A stretch of DNA of 64,000 nt from Shewanella halotolerans (GTDB lineage: Bacteria > Pseudomonadota > Gammaproteobacteria > Enterobacterales > Shewanellaceae): positions 4,092,001 through 4,156,000 of the forward strand of contig NZ_CP080417.1 in the NCBI RefSeq assembly GCF_019457535.1. The letters run 5' to 3'. The notes under the pieces are model-generated. The model searched no databases. It worked only from the letters and a program-made list of their open reading frames with translations, and had not been told where the DNA came from. The position numbers and the translations under genes are program-made. This document shows, one piece after another, positions 1 to 8,344 of this stretch; the stretch's first letter is position 1, and each line of letters opens with the position of its first letter.

Positions 1-1077
1 TCATTGGGTGGCCTTAACCGAAACCTGCTTACGATTGCTGGCGATCACTGTGTCTTTCGGCGCACCTCGGGTATCCACCTTCACCACGGCGCTGAGGCCG
101 GGAACTATGTTGGTCTGGTCATCCAGATCCAAACGGATCCGCACCGGAATACGCTGCACTATCTTGGTAAAGTTACCGGTGGCGTTTTCCGCCGGTAACA
201 GGCTGAATTTGGCGCCAGAGGCGGGTGCCAGGCTATCGATCACACCAGTAAAGCTCTGGTTGGGAAACGCGTCGAGATGAACCTGAACCAACTGCCCAGG
301 CTGCATATGCTGGATCTGGGTCTCCTTGAAGTTGGCGGTGATCCACACCGCGCCATCCGGCACCAAACTGTAGAGCGACTGCCCCGGCTGCACATACTGG
401 CCGGTCAGGGCGCCGCGCTTGCCGATCACCCCCGAGAAGGGAGCTCGAATCTGGGTATCGGCCAGCTGGATCTCTGCCAGCTCAAGGCCCGCCTTGGCCT
501 GCGCCACCTGTGACTGACTCTGATTCAGCTGAGCGTTAAGCACCGCCAGCTCAGCCTGCTTGGCCACCAGGGCCGCCTTGGCCTCATCCAGATGGCCCAC
601 GGCCGAATCGAAGGCGGCAGTCGCCTGATCCACCTCATCTTGTGAGCTGTAATCTCTGTGCTTTAGCTTGGTGGTGCGTTTGAGCTGCTGCTCGGCGCGG
701 ATCTTCTCCGCCTCGGCGCTGGCCACACCGGCGGCCGCCTGGCGTATGATGGCCTGTTGCAGCGTCACCTTGGCCGACAGGGTCTGCAGCTCTGCCAGAC
801 TACTCTCCAGGCTCGCCTGACTCTGGCTCACCTTGGCACGGTACTGGTTCGACTCCAGCTCGGCCAGCAGCTGCCCCTGCTCCACATGCTGGTTATCTGT
901 CACCTTAGCGGTCACCACATAGCCCGGCACCTTAACACTGATATTAGAGATATCGGCCTCTACATAGGCGTTGTCGGTCGACTCGATAAATCGAACCTGA
1001 CTCCACCAGTAGTAGCCTCCAACTGCCACAACCAATAACAGCAGTGGTAGCACGATAAATATGCGACGTTTTGACAT
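1..1077 (-). CDS. HlyD/EmrA-family membrane fusion protein of an efflux pump
   Basis: This is a 358-residue periplasmic adaptor that would link an inner-membrane exporter to an outer-membrane channel. One N-terminal membrane anchor (about residues 5-25) is followed by a split lipoyl/barrel-sandwich region (NAYVEADISNISVKVPG near residue 37, and APFSGVIGKRG after the hairpin). Between them lies a long Ala/Gln/Glu-rich coiled coil. The order and length match EmrA-type proteins. The stop codon is the first three bases of the window, so a partner transporter would lie just outside; that is inference. I chose the ATG at 1077 (MSKRR) because GGGGA lies just upstream. A GTG seven codons earlier is also open. 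The gene is divergent from a LysR regulator. Confidence 0.88.
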   Translation of the reverse strand: MSKRRIFIVLPLLLLVVAVGGYYWWSQVRFIESTDNAYVEADISNISVKVPGYVVTAKVTDNQHVEQGQLLAELESNQYRAKVSQSQASLESSLAELQTLSAKVTLQQAIIRQAAAGVASAEAEKIRAEQQLKRTTKLKHRDYSSQDEVDQATAAFDSAVGHLDEAKAALVAKQAELAVLNAQLNQSQSQVAQAKAGLELAEIQLADTQIRAPFSGVIGKRGALTGQYVQPGQSLYSLVPDGAVWITANFKETQIQHMQPGQLVQVHLDAFPNQSFTGVIDSLAPASGAKFSLLPAENATGNFTKIVQRIPVRIRLDLDDQTNIVPGLSAVVKVDTRGAPKDTVIASNRKQVSVKATQ

Positions 1078-1187
1078 CCAATCCCCACGGATAAACACCT
1101 TGATTAGTATTTGATAGTTTACTACTGTCTTATAATGTTTATTAGTCAGTTAAAAAATTACCAACTGTTTCACAGGTGTAACAATAG
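1078..1187. promoter_or_regulatory. Divergent promoter region between efflux gene and LysR regulator
   Basis: This AT-rich 110-base gap separates two divergent genes. An imperfect inverted repeat, ACTGTCT (1124-1130) and AGTCAGT (1144-1150), matches at six of seven positions. It surrounds an AT core with the T-rich/A-rich look of a LysR-type site. LysR regulators commonly bind between themselves and a divergent target, so autoregulation and control of the efflux gene are plausible. Neither promoter hexamer pair is clear. Confidence 0.4.
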
Positions 1188-2123
1188 ATGGATTTGAATC
1201 GCATTCAGATGTTCGCCCAGGTGGTGGATAAAGGCAGCTTCACCTCGGCCGCCAAGGCGATGGGACTCACCAAGGCGACGGTGAGCCGTAAGATCGCCGA
1301 GCTGGAGACAGATACCGGAGTGCAGCTCTTGTACCGCACCACCCGCGCCCTCAAGCTTACCGAGGCGGGAAGCATCTATTACAACAAGATCCAGCGGATC
1401 CTCATGGATCTGCAGAGCGCCGAAGACCAGCTCAGCGCCAGCCAGGAGACCATCAAGGGCAACCTTAAAATCGTCTGCCCGATAGAGCTGGGGCAGCTGT
1501 TCTTCGGCCGCATCTTCGCCCGTTTTCTCGAGGCGCATCCCGAGATGACCCTGGACGCCGAACTGACCAACCGCAAGGTCGACATGATAGAGGAAGGGAT
1601 AGATATTCTGTTTCAGGTCTCAGATGTGCGCGACTCTAGGCTGCAATCCTACCGGGTGCTTAACACAGACAAATCTCTGGTGGCCAGCCCAGACTATCTG
1701 GCCCGCCATGGTACACCAGCCGCGCCGCAGGATCTGATCGACCACAAGGCGATTCGCCTCAAATCGACCCACATCGACGGTGGCTGGAGATTGTTCGATG
1801 GTCAACAGTGGATCACCATAGAGCCCGAGGCCCAGCTGACGGTCAACAACGTCACCCTGGCCCGTGAGGCAGCCATCGAAGGATTGGGGATCGCCACGGC
1901 GCCAACCTTGGTGGCCCAGGCTGCCATCGACGAGGGGCAACTGATCCCATTGTTGACCGACTTTCCCATGGCGCAGACCGCCATCACCCTGAGCTTTCCC
2001 CGCCGCGCCTACCTGCCGCGCAAGTATCGCGCCTTCATCGAGTATATCTATCTGTCGCTGTTCGACCGCAGACCCGGCGAGATACTGGAGATCCCAGATT
2101 TCATCACCCCGCCCCAGCGTTAG
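1188..2123 (+). CDS. LysR-family transcriptional regulator
   Basis: The protein has 311 residues, the usual LysR length. The N-terminal winged helix-turn-helix is clear (GSFTSAAKAMGLTKATVS, about residues 17-34), followed by the LysR linker helix and a C-terminal effector-binding region. It resembles the single-target LysR regulators that sit divergently beside efflux or dehydrogenase genes. Its divergent neighbour is the membrane fusion protein gene, which suggests it controls that pump. The ligand cannot be read from sequence. Confidence 0.9.
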   Translation: MDLNRIQMFAQVVDKGSFTSAAKAMGLTKATVSRKIAELETDTGVQLLYRTTRALKLTEAGSIYYNKIQRILMDLQSAEDQLSASQETIKGNLKIVCPIELGQLFFGRIFARFLEAHPEMTLDAELTNRKVDMIEEGIDILFQVSDVRDSRLQSYRVLNTDKSLVASPDYLARHGTPAAPQDLIDHKAIRLKSTHIDGGWRLFDGQQWITIEPEAQLTVNNVTLAREAAIEGLGIATAPTLVAQAAIDEGQLIPLLTDFPMAQTAITLSFPRRAYLPRKYRAFIEYIYLSLFDRRPGEILEIPDFITPPQR

Positions 2124-2231
2124 GGAGTTGCCGCGCCACAGTTTTGACAAAATAAGCAGCGGAGTCTGCAAAATCGTCGACAAAGCTGCTAACATTGGGC
2201 CAATTTTTTTCGCTTAAAGAGATATCGCAAG

Positions 2232-2957
2232 ATGGGAAGAGCATACCAGAACCGCAAAGAATCTATGGCCAAAACGGCTGGGCAAAAGACGAGACTCTAC
2301 TCTCGCTACGGCAAAGAACTCTATGTTTGCGCAAAGAACGGTGGCTTCGATCCTGACGGCAACCTGGCACTGCGCCACATGATCACCAAGGCTAAGAAAG
2401 ATCAGGTTCCTGCTCATGTCATCGAACGCGCCCTGGAGAAAGCCAGAGGCGGCGGCGGTGAAGACTATGAAACGGCTCGTTACGAAGGCTTTGGTCCAGG
2501 CGGCACCATGGTGATCGTCGACTGTCTAACCGACAACGGCAAGCGTACCTTTACCGAGGTACGTCAGGCCTTCGTGAAGAACGACGCCAAGCTGGGTAGC
2601 CCAGGTACTGTTGGTCATATGTTCGATCATCAAGCGGTATTTGCCTTCAAGGGCGAAGATGAAGAAGCGGTACTGGAAGCCCTGATGATGGCCGACGTAG
2701 ATGTGGCCGACATCGAGGTAGAAGATGGTATCATCAGCGTGTTCGCGCCAAATACTGAGTTCTACAAGGCCAAGACGGCGCTGAACGAAGCCTTCCCTGA
2801 GACTGAGCTGGAAGTGGAAGAGATCGCCTTCGTACCACAGACCATGACAGAACTCACCGACCCAGAAGTGATCGCCCAGTTCGAAAAATTCCAGGCCGCA
2901 CTGGAAGATTGTGACGACGTACAAAACGTCTACCACAACGCCGACATCAAGGCCTAA
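2232..2957 (+). CDS. YebC/TACO1-family protein, YeeN-like subgroup
   Basis: The 241-residue protein begins MGRAYQNRKESMAKTAGQKT and contains the family signatures KTRLYSRYGKELY, AKKDQVPAHVIERALEKA and YEGFGPGGTMVIVDCLTDN. The N-terminus and the C-terminal DDVQNVYHNA look closer to E. coli YeeN than to YebC. YebC-family proteins have been described as DNA-binding regulators, and some members as factors that ease ribosome stalling. Which role applies here cannot be decided. The gene is monocistronic and ends at a good terminator. Confidence 0.9.
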   Translation: MGRAYQNRKESMAKTAGQKTRLYSRYGKELYVCAKNGGFDPDGNLALRHMITKAKKDQVPAHVIERALEKARGGGGEDYETARYEGFGPGGTMVIVDCLTDNGKRTFTEVRQAFVKNDAKLGSPGTVGHMFDHQAVFAFKGEDEEAVLEALMMADVDVADIEVEDGIISVFAPNTEFYKAKTALNEAFPETELEVEEIAFVPQTMTELTDPEVIAQFEKFQAALEDCDDVQNVYHNADIKA

Positions 2958-3022
2958 TTTCAGGCATAAGCAGAAACCGAGTTAACGCCTCTTCGACCAG
3001 CCAATCTGGTCGAAATAAAACC

Positions 3023-3064
3023 AAGAGCGATTCGTCGAACCCGCTGATGAATCGCTCTTTTTTT
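3023..3064 (+). terminator. Rho-independent terminator after the YebC-family gene
   Basis: AAGAGCGATTC (3023-3033) pairs perfectly with GAATCGCTCTT (3049-3059). A run of T follows. Confidence 0.88.
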
Positions 3065-3329
3065 AGCCAATCCGATCGTGATTTTCCCGTAAGTTTTTTG
3101 ACTCTCGCCAAGGCCTTGGCGTTTAGAGTAAGTGCTCACCACCCTGGCAATTAAACTTTATTCATAGTGCACCTTTTAGCCCTGTTTTAGGTGGACTTGA
3201 GCGCCTGTTCGCCTATTCTTATAGCTGACTTATAAAAGCAAGAATCAACCCCGCCGAGACTCGCTGCCTCCCCTTAGGGCATCGCGACCTTGGCCACCTT
3301 GATTAACCAAGATGATAAACAGGTAACCT

Positions 3330-4361
3330 ATGAAGTATTCAAAATCGATTATCGCCATCGCACTCACCAGCCTACTCGCGGCCTGTGGTGGCAGCGATGA
3401 CACACCAGAAACACCTAAGACAGGTGTCTTCAGCCTGGGGGTATCGGACAACCCTGCCGATGCTAAAGTGGTAAATATCGCCTTCAAACAGGTGGTACTC
3501 AAAGGAAGCGATGGCTCCCTGTCATTCGATGTATCAGAAAATGGTGAGCTGAAACACGTTGACCTGCTGACGGTACAAGGCCAAGAGGTCGAGACGCTGG
3601 TAAGCGGCCAGTCTATTCCGGTCGGCGAATACCAGATGTGCATCTATATGCAAAACAGCGAAGTGGCCGACACCAACAGCTCTTACGTGAAAACCATGGA
3701 TGACATGGACGCGGGTCTGGTCACCAACAGCAACGGTAGCTGTGGCGGCGTAGGCGCCGAAGAGGAAGGCACGGGTCGTCTCTTCTTCAACAAGGCCTTC
3801 ACCATTGCGGCCGGTGTAAACAACTTCGTCGCCGAGTTTAACCTCTCTCAAGGCCTGCAGGCACCCCACGGCAACAAGGACTACTGGACCCTTAAGCCTA
3901 CCGCGGTACAGCTGGTTAACAACGCCGAAGTCGGCGCCATTCACGGCATGGTAGACACCAGCGTGATGGAAGAGTGTGAAGCCGCCGCCGGCGGTTCAGA
4001 GTTCAGCCCTGCCGTCTACCTCTACCCAACGGCGACCGTGCTGGATAACATGCTGGACTTCCGCCCCGAAGCCGACATTGCCGAACCGCAAGTGGCACCT
4101 ATCGCCTCGGCGCGCGTTAATCCAGTCACCGACGAGACAGAAACAGTGGTGGGCTACGAGTATGAATTTGGCTTCGTTGCCGCCGCCAACTACAGCCTGG
4201 GCTACACCTGTCTGGCACAGAATGACGATCCTGAAATGGCCAACGGCGTAGATGACGTCGACGCGCCTTTCTTCATTCATGTGGATGAGCAGGACGTGAC
4301 CGTTACCCAAGGCACTACCACCGAGCGTGACTTCGACGCTGCCGAAGTACCTGCACCATAA
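3330..4361 (+). CDS. DUF4382-type lipoprotein
   Basis: The 343-residue protein has a lipoprotein signal peptide with lipobox LLAAC, so Cys19 is the predicted lipidated residue. The mature start (GGSDDTPETPKTG) is followed by a beta-rich domain opening GVFSLGVSDNPADAKVVNIAF, which resembles DUF4382. A less recognisable C-terminal half follows. It is acidic and probably surface or periplasmic. An AGG-containing ribosome site lies seven bases before the ATG, and terminators flank the gene on both sides, so it is probably transcribed alone. No enzymatic motif is visible and its function is unknown. Confidence 0.82.
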   Translation: MKYSKSIIAIALTSLLAACGGSDDTPETPKTGVFSLGVSDNPADAKVVNIAFKQVVLKGSDGSLSFDVSENGELKHVDLLTVQGQEVETLVSGQSIPVGEYQMCIYMQNSEVADTNSSYVKTMDDMDAGLVTNSNGSCGGVGAEEEGTGRLFFNKAFTIAAGVNNFVAEFNLSQGLQAPHGNKDYWTLKPTAVQLVNNAEVGAIHGMVDTSVMEECEAAAGGSEFSPAVYLYPTATVLDNMLDFRPEADIAEPQVAPIASARVNPVTDETETVVGYEYEFGFVAAANYSLGYTCLAQNDDPEMANGVDDVDAPFFIHVDEQDVTVTQGTTTERDFDAAEVPAP

Positions 4362-4408
4362 GCCCTTGGATTAAGCGTTTATTTGTGAAGTAACCAATAT
4401 ACAGACAG

Positions 4409-4438
4409 CAAAAAGGCACTCTCATGAGTGCCTTTTTT
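4409..4438. terminator. Bidirectional terminator between lipoprotein and permease genes
   Basis: GGCACTC (4415-4421) pairs with GAGTGCC (4426-4432) across a TCAT loop. A-rich and T-rich arms flank it, so it can serve both convergent genes. Confidence 0.88.
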
Positions 4439-4463
4439 ATTGGCTTAATGCGCTATCTCGATA

Positions 4464-5903
4464 TTAAGAACAGCAATCCCGGCGCCACCAGTTCTTCGGC
4501 AGCTTGGCCAGCAAGACTTTGAGCATCAAAATCGCCAGTATGATCCCCGAGGCATTTACCACCAGGGAAGGCAACAGGTTATGCTGCTCGCCCACCTGAG
4601 GCATCACCTCGAAACCAAAGGTCGCCACCAGATAGTTCACCAAGACGCCCGATACCAAGGCCACACCCAAGACGCCACCCAGGTAGCCATAGAGGGCGCG
4701 TTTACCCAGCTCCTTGGTCACCACACCTAGGGTAGCGATATTGGTCGCCGGCCCCGCCAGCATGAAAACCAGCACCGCGCCTGGCGATACCCCTGCCAGC
4801 AATAGACCGGCAGCAATCGGCGTCGACGCCGTGGCGCAGATATACATGGGCACAGAGATCAGTACCATCACCAGCATAGCCAAGATGCCATCGCCCCACT
4901 TGGCCATGAAGTCACCCGGTACATAGGTCTGCACCAGGGCCGCGAAAAAGAGGCCGATCAACAGCCAGACTGTGGTGTCACGCACCAAGTCAGTCGCCGC
5001 ATAGTGCAGGCCCTTGCCCATGCGCGCCAGCACCGAAGTGCCCTTAAGTTCACTGGCGACATCTTTGGTCGATTCGCAGCAACTCTCGCCCTGATCTGCA
5101 CTCTGCTTATCGGCTTTAACACTCGAGCAGCATGAGCTCGCCGCCTTCATCTCTTGCTTACTGCTACAACATGAGCTGACCGGCTCCGGCGCCGCCTTGC
5201 TGGCACAGCATACACCGCTCGCGGGCTTCACAGACGTCGGAGCGGCCACTGGCTTAACCAAGGCTTCTTGCTTGAGAATGGAATCTGAGCTCACGGGGCG
5301 CATCATCACGGGCGAGGCATCCGCCGTCATGCGTACAGGCGCACTTGGCTTATCACCGCAGCAACTCGATGACTCAGCCTTATCGAGCGACTTTTCATCA
5401 GGCTTTTCGGTAGCCTTACTGCTGCAACAACTGCTGCTCGCCTTAGCCTTCTCTGCCCCGTTTTGCTTAGAATCAGCCAAGTGAGCGACTTCACCAGCCT
5501 TAGCTTCATCATCGTCACGCCCCACCAGCAGGCCAGCGACAATGGCGCTGGTGACCGCGGCGATGGGTCTGACAACCGCCATGAAGGGGCCGAGCAGCAC
5601 ATAGGAGACACTTACAGAGTCGATGCCCGTCTCTGGGGTGGACACCAAGAATGAGGTGGTGGCGGCCTTAGAGGCGCCTGAGCGGCGTAGGCCGACGGCG
5701 GCAGGGATCACCCCGCAGGAGCACAGCGGCAGGGGCGCGCCTAACACGGCAGCCTTGATAGTGGTCTTCACCCCGTGGCCTCCCAGCTGCTTCTGCATCC
5801 AGGTCATAGGCACAAACATCTTCAACATACCGGCAAGCACCAGACCCAGCAGCAGCCAGGGCGCGGAATCGAGAAAGAGATCGATAAAATTAGATAACAA
5901 CAT
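4464..5903 (-). CDS. ArsP/YraQ-type permease with Cys-Cys-rich central linker
   Basis: The 479-residue membrane protein belongs to the DUF318/ArsP-like permeases. The first membrane half (residues 1-128) contains APLPLCSCGVIPAA near 56-69 and STPETGIDS near 88-96. The second half starts near 311 and contains VPMYICATASTPIAAG and MLAGPATNIATLGV. The two halves are joined by a hydrophilic linker of about 160 residues with Cys pairs at 159-160, 181-182, 232-233, 245-246, 258-259 and 275-276. The last residues are DCCS. Such pairs suggest binding of soft metals or metalloids. The gene starts 3 bases after the zntR-like gene, so it is probably induced by the same metal. A metal or metalloid exporter is likely; the substrate is unknown. 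Confidence 0.85.
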   Translation of the reverse strand: MLLSNFIDLFLDSAPWLLLGLVLAGMLKMFVPMTWMQKQLGGHGVKTTIKAAVLGAPLPLCSCGVIPAAVGLRRSGASKAATTSFLVSTPETGIDSVSVSYVLLGPFMAVVRPIAAVTSAIVAGLLVGRDDDEAKAGEVAHLADSKQNGAEKAKASSSCCSSKATEKPDEKSLDKAESSSCCGDKPSAPVRMTADASPVMMRPVSSDSILKQEALVKPVAAPTSVKPASGVCCASKAAPEPVSSCCSSKQEMKAASSCCSSVKADKQSADQGESCCESTKDVASELKGTSVLARMGKGLHYAATDLVRDTTVWLLIGLFFAALVQTYVPGDFMAKWGDGILAMLVMVLISVPMYICATASTPIAAGLLLAGVSPGAVLVFMLAGPATNIATLGVVTKELGKRALYGYLGGVLGVALVSGVLVNYLVATFGFEVMPQVGEQHNLLPSLVVNASGIILAILMLKVLLAKLPKNWWRRDCCS

Positions 5904-5906
5904 AGG

Positions 5907-6383
5907 TTAACCCTTTAGCTTACAACTGGTTTTATATTCGGTTTCGCCGTGATCATGGCTGTGGTTCTCACACTTCACCTCGACGTTAGACTCGAGCGCC
6001 TCCAGGATGGAGCAGTGTTCGGCGCTCTCCGGGCCGCCACAACAGGCATCGGATAGCCGCTGCAGAGAGACGCGAAAATGGTTCAGCTCGGCGATCTTCT
6101 CTTCCACATTGGCAAGCTTGATATCCACCATCCCCTTCACATCGGCGCAGGCCCAGTTGGACTTGTCCAGATCGATAGATAACAGCTCGGTGATCTCCGA
6201 CAGGGTGAAGCCCACCGCCTTGGCCCGCAGAATGAAGCGCAGACGCTCGGCGTCCTGTTCTGTGTAGAGGCGATAACCCGAGTCGCTGCGCATCGACGGC
6301 GACAACAGGCCATGTTTCTCATAGAAACGCAGGGTATCGGCCTTGACCTCACACTGTTTGGCTAACTCTCCAATACGAAACAT
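5907..6383 (-). CDS. zntR: MerR-family metal-responsive regulator, ZntR-like
   Basis: The 158-residue regulator starts MFRIGELAKQCEVKADTLRF, a MerR helix-turn-helix, followed by a dimerisation helix. Cys79, Cys114, Cys115 and Cys124 fall at the positions of the E. coli ZntR metal ligands, in contexts NWACAD and SDACCGG...CSILEALE. The ZntR His119 is Glu here, and His123 is nearby. The C-terminus adds CENHSHDHGETEYKTSC, an extra potential metal-binding tail. GGAGG precedes the ATG. It is the first gene of an operon with the permease rather than divergent to a zntA ATPase. A Zn/Cd/Pb-type response is likely, and selectivity may differ from ZntR. Confidence 0.88.
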   Translation of the reverse strand: MFRIGELAKQCEVKADTLRFYEKHGLLSPSMRSDSGYRLYTEQDAERLRFILRAKAVGFTLSEITELLSIDLDKSNWACADVKGMVDIKLANVEEKIAELNHFRVSLQRLSDACCGGPESAEHCSILEALESNVEVKCENHSHDHGETEYKTSCKLKG

Positions 6384-6420
6384 CTTGCCTCCACGGCGCC
6401 TTTTTCATTGCGATAGTGCC

Positions 6421-6452
6421 AGTATAAACCTTAGAGTTAAATCTAAGGTCAA
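6421..6452 (-). promoter_or_regulatory. MerR-type operator-promoter of the zntR-permease operon
   Basis: Read on the minus strand, TTGACC (6452-6447) and TATACT (6426-6421) are separated by 20 bases, the over-long spacer typical of MerR-family promoters. The spacer contains a perfect inverted repeat with half-sites ACCTTAGA (6428-6435) and TCTAAGGT (6442-6449). The expected transcription start is about 30 bases upstream of the regulator ATG, so the operon is probably autoregulated and metal-induced. Confidence 0.87.
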
Positions 6453-6588
6453 GGGTTATTCTGCCGTAAATTACAATCTGTTGCTTGTTCGCCATGGCGT
6501 ATTGTGAAATCGCACAGAAAAAAACAGCATGGCACACAGTTTTACGGTAAAATACGCGCGCCGCGATGGTCAGTAAAAAATTGAGGGG

Positions 6589-6645
6589 CTTTTGGAAAGC
6601 AATACGCCCGGGTTAGTTGGCACTAACTGTTCTGTTTTCCGAAAG
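6589..6645 (+). ncRNA. Structured leader candidate upstream of purH
   Basis: CTTTTGGAAAGC (6589-6600) can pair along its whole length with GTTTTCCGAAAG (6634-6645), giving 12 base pairs with two G-U wobbles. Inside is a perfect 6-bp hairpin, GTTAGT (6612-6617) with ACTAAC (6622-6627), loop TGGC. The structure ends 34 bases before the purH ATG, which has only a poor ribosome site. I do not recognise it as a known riboswitch and see no classic PurR palindrome. Cis regulation of purH is an inference. Confidence 0.45.
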
Positions 6646-6679
6646 ATCCTTAAAATAACCACTGGACCCTGTACCTAAA

Positions 6680-8293
6680 ATGAATAATGCCAGACCTATT
6701 CGTCGCGCGCTGTTAAGCGTTTCTGATAAAACCGGAATCCTGGAGTTTGCACAAGCCCTGCACGCTCAAGGTGTTGAACTGCTATCTACTGGCGGCACCG
6801 CTCGTCTGCTAGCAGACAACGGTGTGCCTGTCATTGAAGTCTCTGACTACACGGGCCATCCTGAGATCATGGACGGCCGCGTAAAAACCCTGCACCCTAA
6901 AGTGCACGGCGGCATCCTCGGCCGTCGCGGTATCGATGAGATAGTGATGGAACAGAACGCCATTAAGCCTATCGATCTGGTTGCCGTTAACCTCTACCCC
7001 TTTGCCGAGACAGTGGCCAAAGAAGGCTGCACCCTGGCCGACGCCGTGGAAAACATCGACATCGGCGGCCCAACCATGGTGCGCTCTACCGCGAAGAACC
7101 ACAAAGACACCACCATTATCGTTAACGCCAAAGACTATGATCGCGTGATCCAAGAGATGCAGGCCAACCAGGGCAGCACCACGCTGGAGACGCGTTTCGA
7201 TCTGGCTATCGCCGCCTTCGAACACACGGCCGCCTATGATGGCATGATCGCCAACTACTTCGGCACCCAAGTGCCACCGCACGCGGTGAATGGGGTACCG
7301 GCTCACAGCCAGGACGAATGCCACCAGGATTCTAAGTTCCCACGCACCTACAACACTCAGTTGGTGAAGAAGCAAGATCTGCGTTACGGCGAGAACAGCC
7401 ACCAGAGCGCGGCCTTCTATGTGGATCTCAATATCGATGAAGCCTCGGTTGCCAGCGCGACTCAACTACAGGGTAAGGCACTGTCTTACAACAACATCGC
7501 CGATACCGATGCGGCGCTGGAATGCGTCAAAGAGTTCAGCGAGCCAGCCTGTGTTATCGTCAAGCACGCCAACCCTTGTGGCGTCGCCATCGGCAAGGAT
7601 CTGCTCGAGGCCTACAACCGCGCCTACCAGACCGACCCAACCTCAGCCTTCGGCGGCATCATCGCCTTCAACGGTGAGTTGGATGCAGAGACCGCCAGCG
7701 CCATCGTCGAGCGTCAGTTTGTCGAAGTGATCATCGCGCCAGTCGTCAGCCAGGCGGCACGCGACGTTGTGGCGGCCAAGGCCAACGTTCGTCTGTTGGA
7801 GTGCGGTCAATGGGCTAGCAAGACCCGCAGCCTGGACTACAAGCGCGTCAACGGCGGCCTGCTGATCCAAGACAGAGACCAAGGCATGGTCGAGATGAGC
7901 GACATCAAGGTAGTGACCAAGCGTCAGCCTACCGACGCCGAGATGAAAGATCTTATGTTCTGCTGGAAGGTGGCCAAGTTCGTTAAGTCTAACGCCATCG
8001 TCTACGCCAAAGACAGCATGACAATCGGTGTGGGCGCCGGCCAGATGAGCCGCGTCTACAGCGCCAAGGTGGCCGGTATCAAGGCTGCCGATGAGAATCT
8101 GGAAGTCGTAGGTTCGGTCATGGCATCCGATGCCTTCTTCCCGTTCCGCGATGGCATAGATGCCGCGGCGGCCGCCGGTATCAGCTGCATCATCCAGCCG
8201 GGCGGTTCGATTCGCGATGAAGAGATCATCGCAGCCGCCGATGAGCATGGCATGGCCATGGTCTTCACCGGCATGCGTCACTTCCGTCATTAA
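6680..8293 (+). CDS. purH: Bifunctional AICAR transformylase / IMP cyclohydrolase
   Basis: The 537-residue protein catalyses the last two steps of IMP synthesis. The N-terminal cyclohydrolase domain has RRALLSVSDKTGILEFA and STGGTARLL, with GRVKTLHPKVHGGILGRR near residue 66. The C-terminal transformylase domain has DLRYGENSHQSAAFY, KALSYNNIADTDAALE, IVKHANPCGVA and SDAFFPFRDGID, and ends FTGMRHFRH. It aligns end to end with E. coli PurH and is only slightly longer, with extra residues near 215. The start is supported by this N-terminus even though Shine-Dalgarno pairing is weak. purD follows 51 bases later, giving a purHD operon. Confidence 0.98.
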   Translation: MNNARPIRRALLSVSDKTGILEFAQALHAQGVELLSTGGTARLLADNGVPVIEVSDYTGHPEIMDGRVKTLHPKVHGGILGRRGIDEIVMEQNAIKPIDLVAVNLYPFAETVAKEGCTLADAVENIDIGGPTMVRSTAKNHKDTTIIVNAKDYDRVIQEMQANQGSTTLETRFDLAIAAFEHTAAYDGMIANYFGTQVPPHAVNGVPAHSQDECHQDSKFPRTYNTQLVKKQDLRYGENSHQSAAFYVDLNIDEASVASATQLQGKALSYNNIADTDAALECVKEFSEPACVIVKHANPCGVAIGKDLLEAYNRAYQTDPTSAFGGIIAFNGELDAETASAIVERQFVEVIIAPVVSQAARDVVAAKANVRLLECGQWASKTRSLDYKRVNGGLLIQDRDQGMVEMSDIKVVTKRQPTDAEMKDLMFCWKVAKFVKSNAIVYAKDSMTIGVGAGQMSRVYSAKVAGIKAADENLEVVGSVMASDAFFPFRDGIDAAAAAGISCIIQPGGSIRDEEIIAAADEHGMAMVFTGMRHFRH

Positions 8294-8302
8294 TTTGCTT
8301 TC

Positions 8303-8333
8303 GCGCCTGGGTCACAAGCCCGGGCGCCGTTTT
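8303..8333 (+). terminator. GC-rich hairpin between purH and purD
   Basis: GCGCCTGGG (8303-8311) pairs with CCCGGGCGC (8319-8327), nine pairs including one T-G. Only four T follow, so this is more likely a partial attenuator or RNA-stability hairpin than a full terminator. The purD ribosome site AAGGA follows immediately. Confidence 0.5.
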
Positions 8334-8344
8334 AAGGATATAGC

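Noticed and set aside
6809..8290. Long open frames on the minus strand opposite purH
   Set aside because: They mirror the codon bias of purH, have no family resemblance and lack ribosome sites; purH itself is certain.
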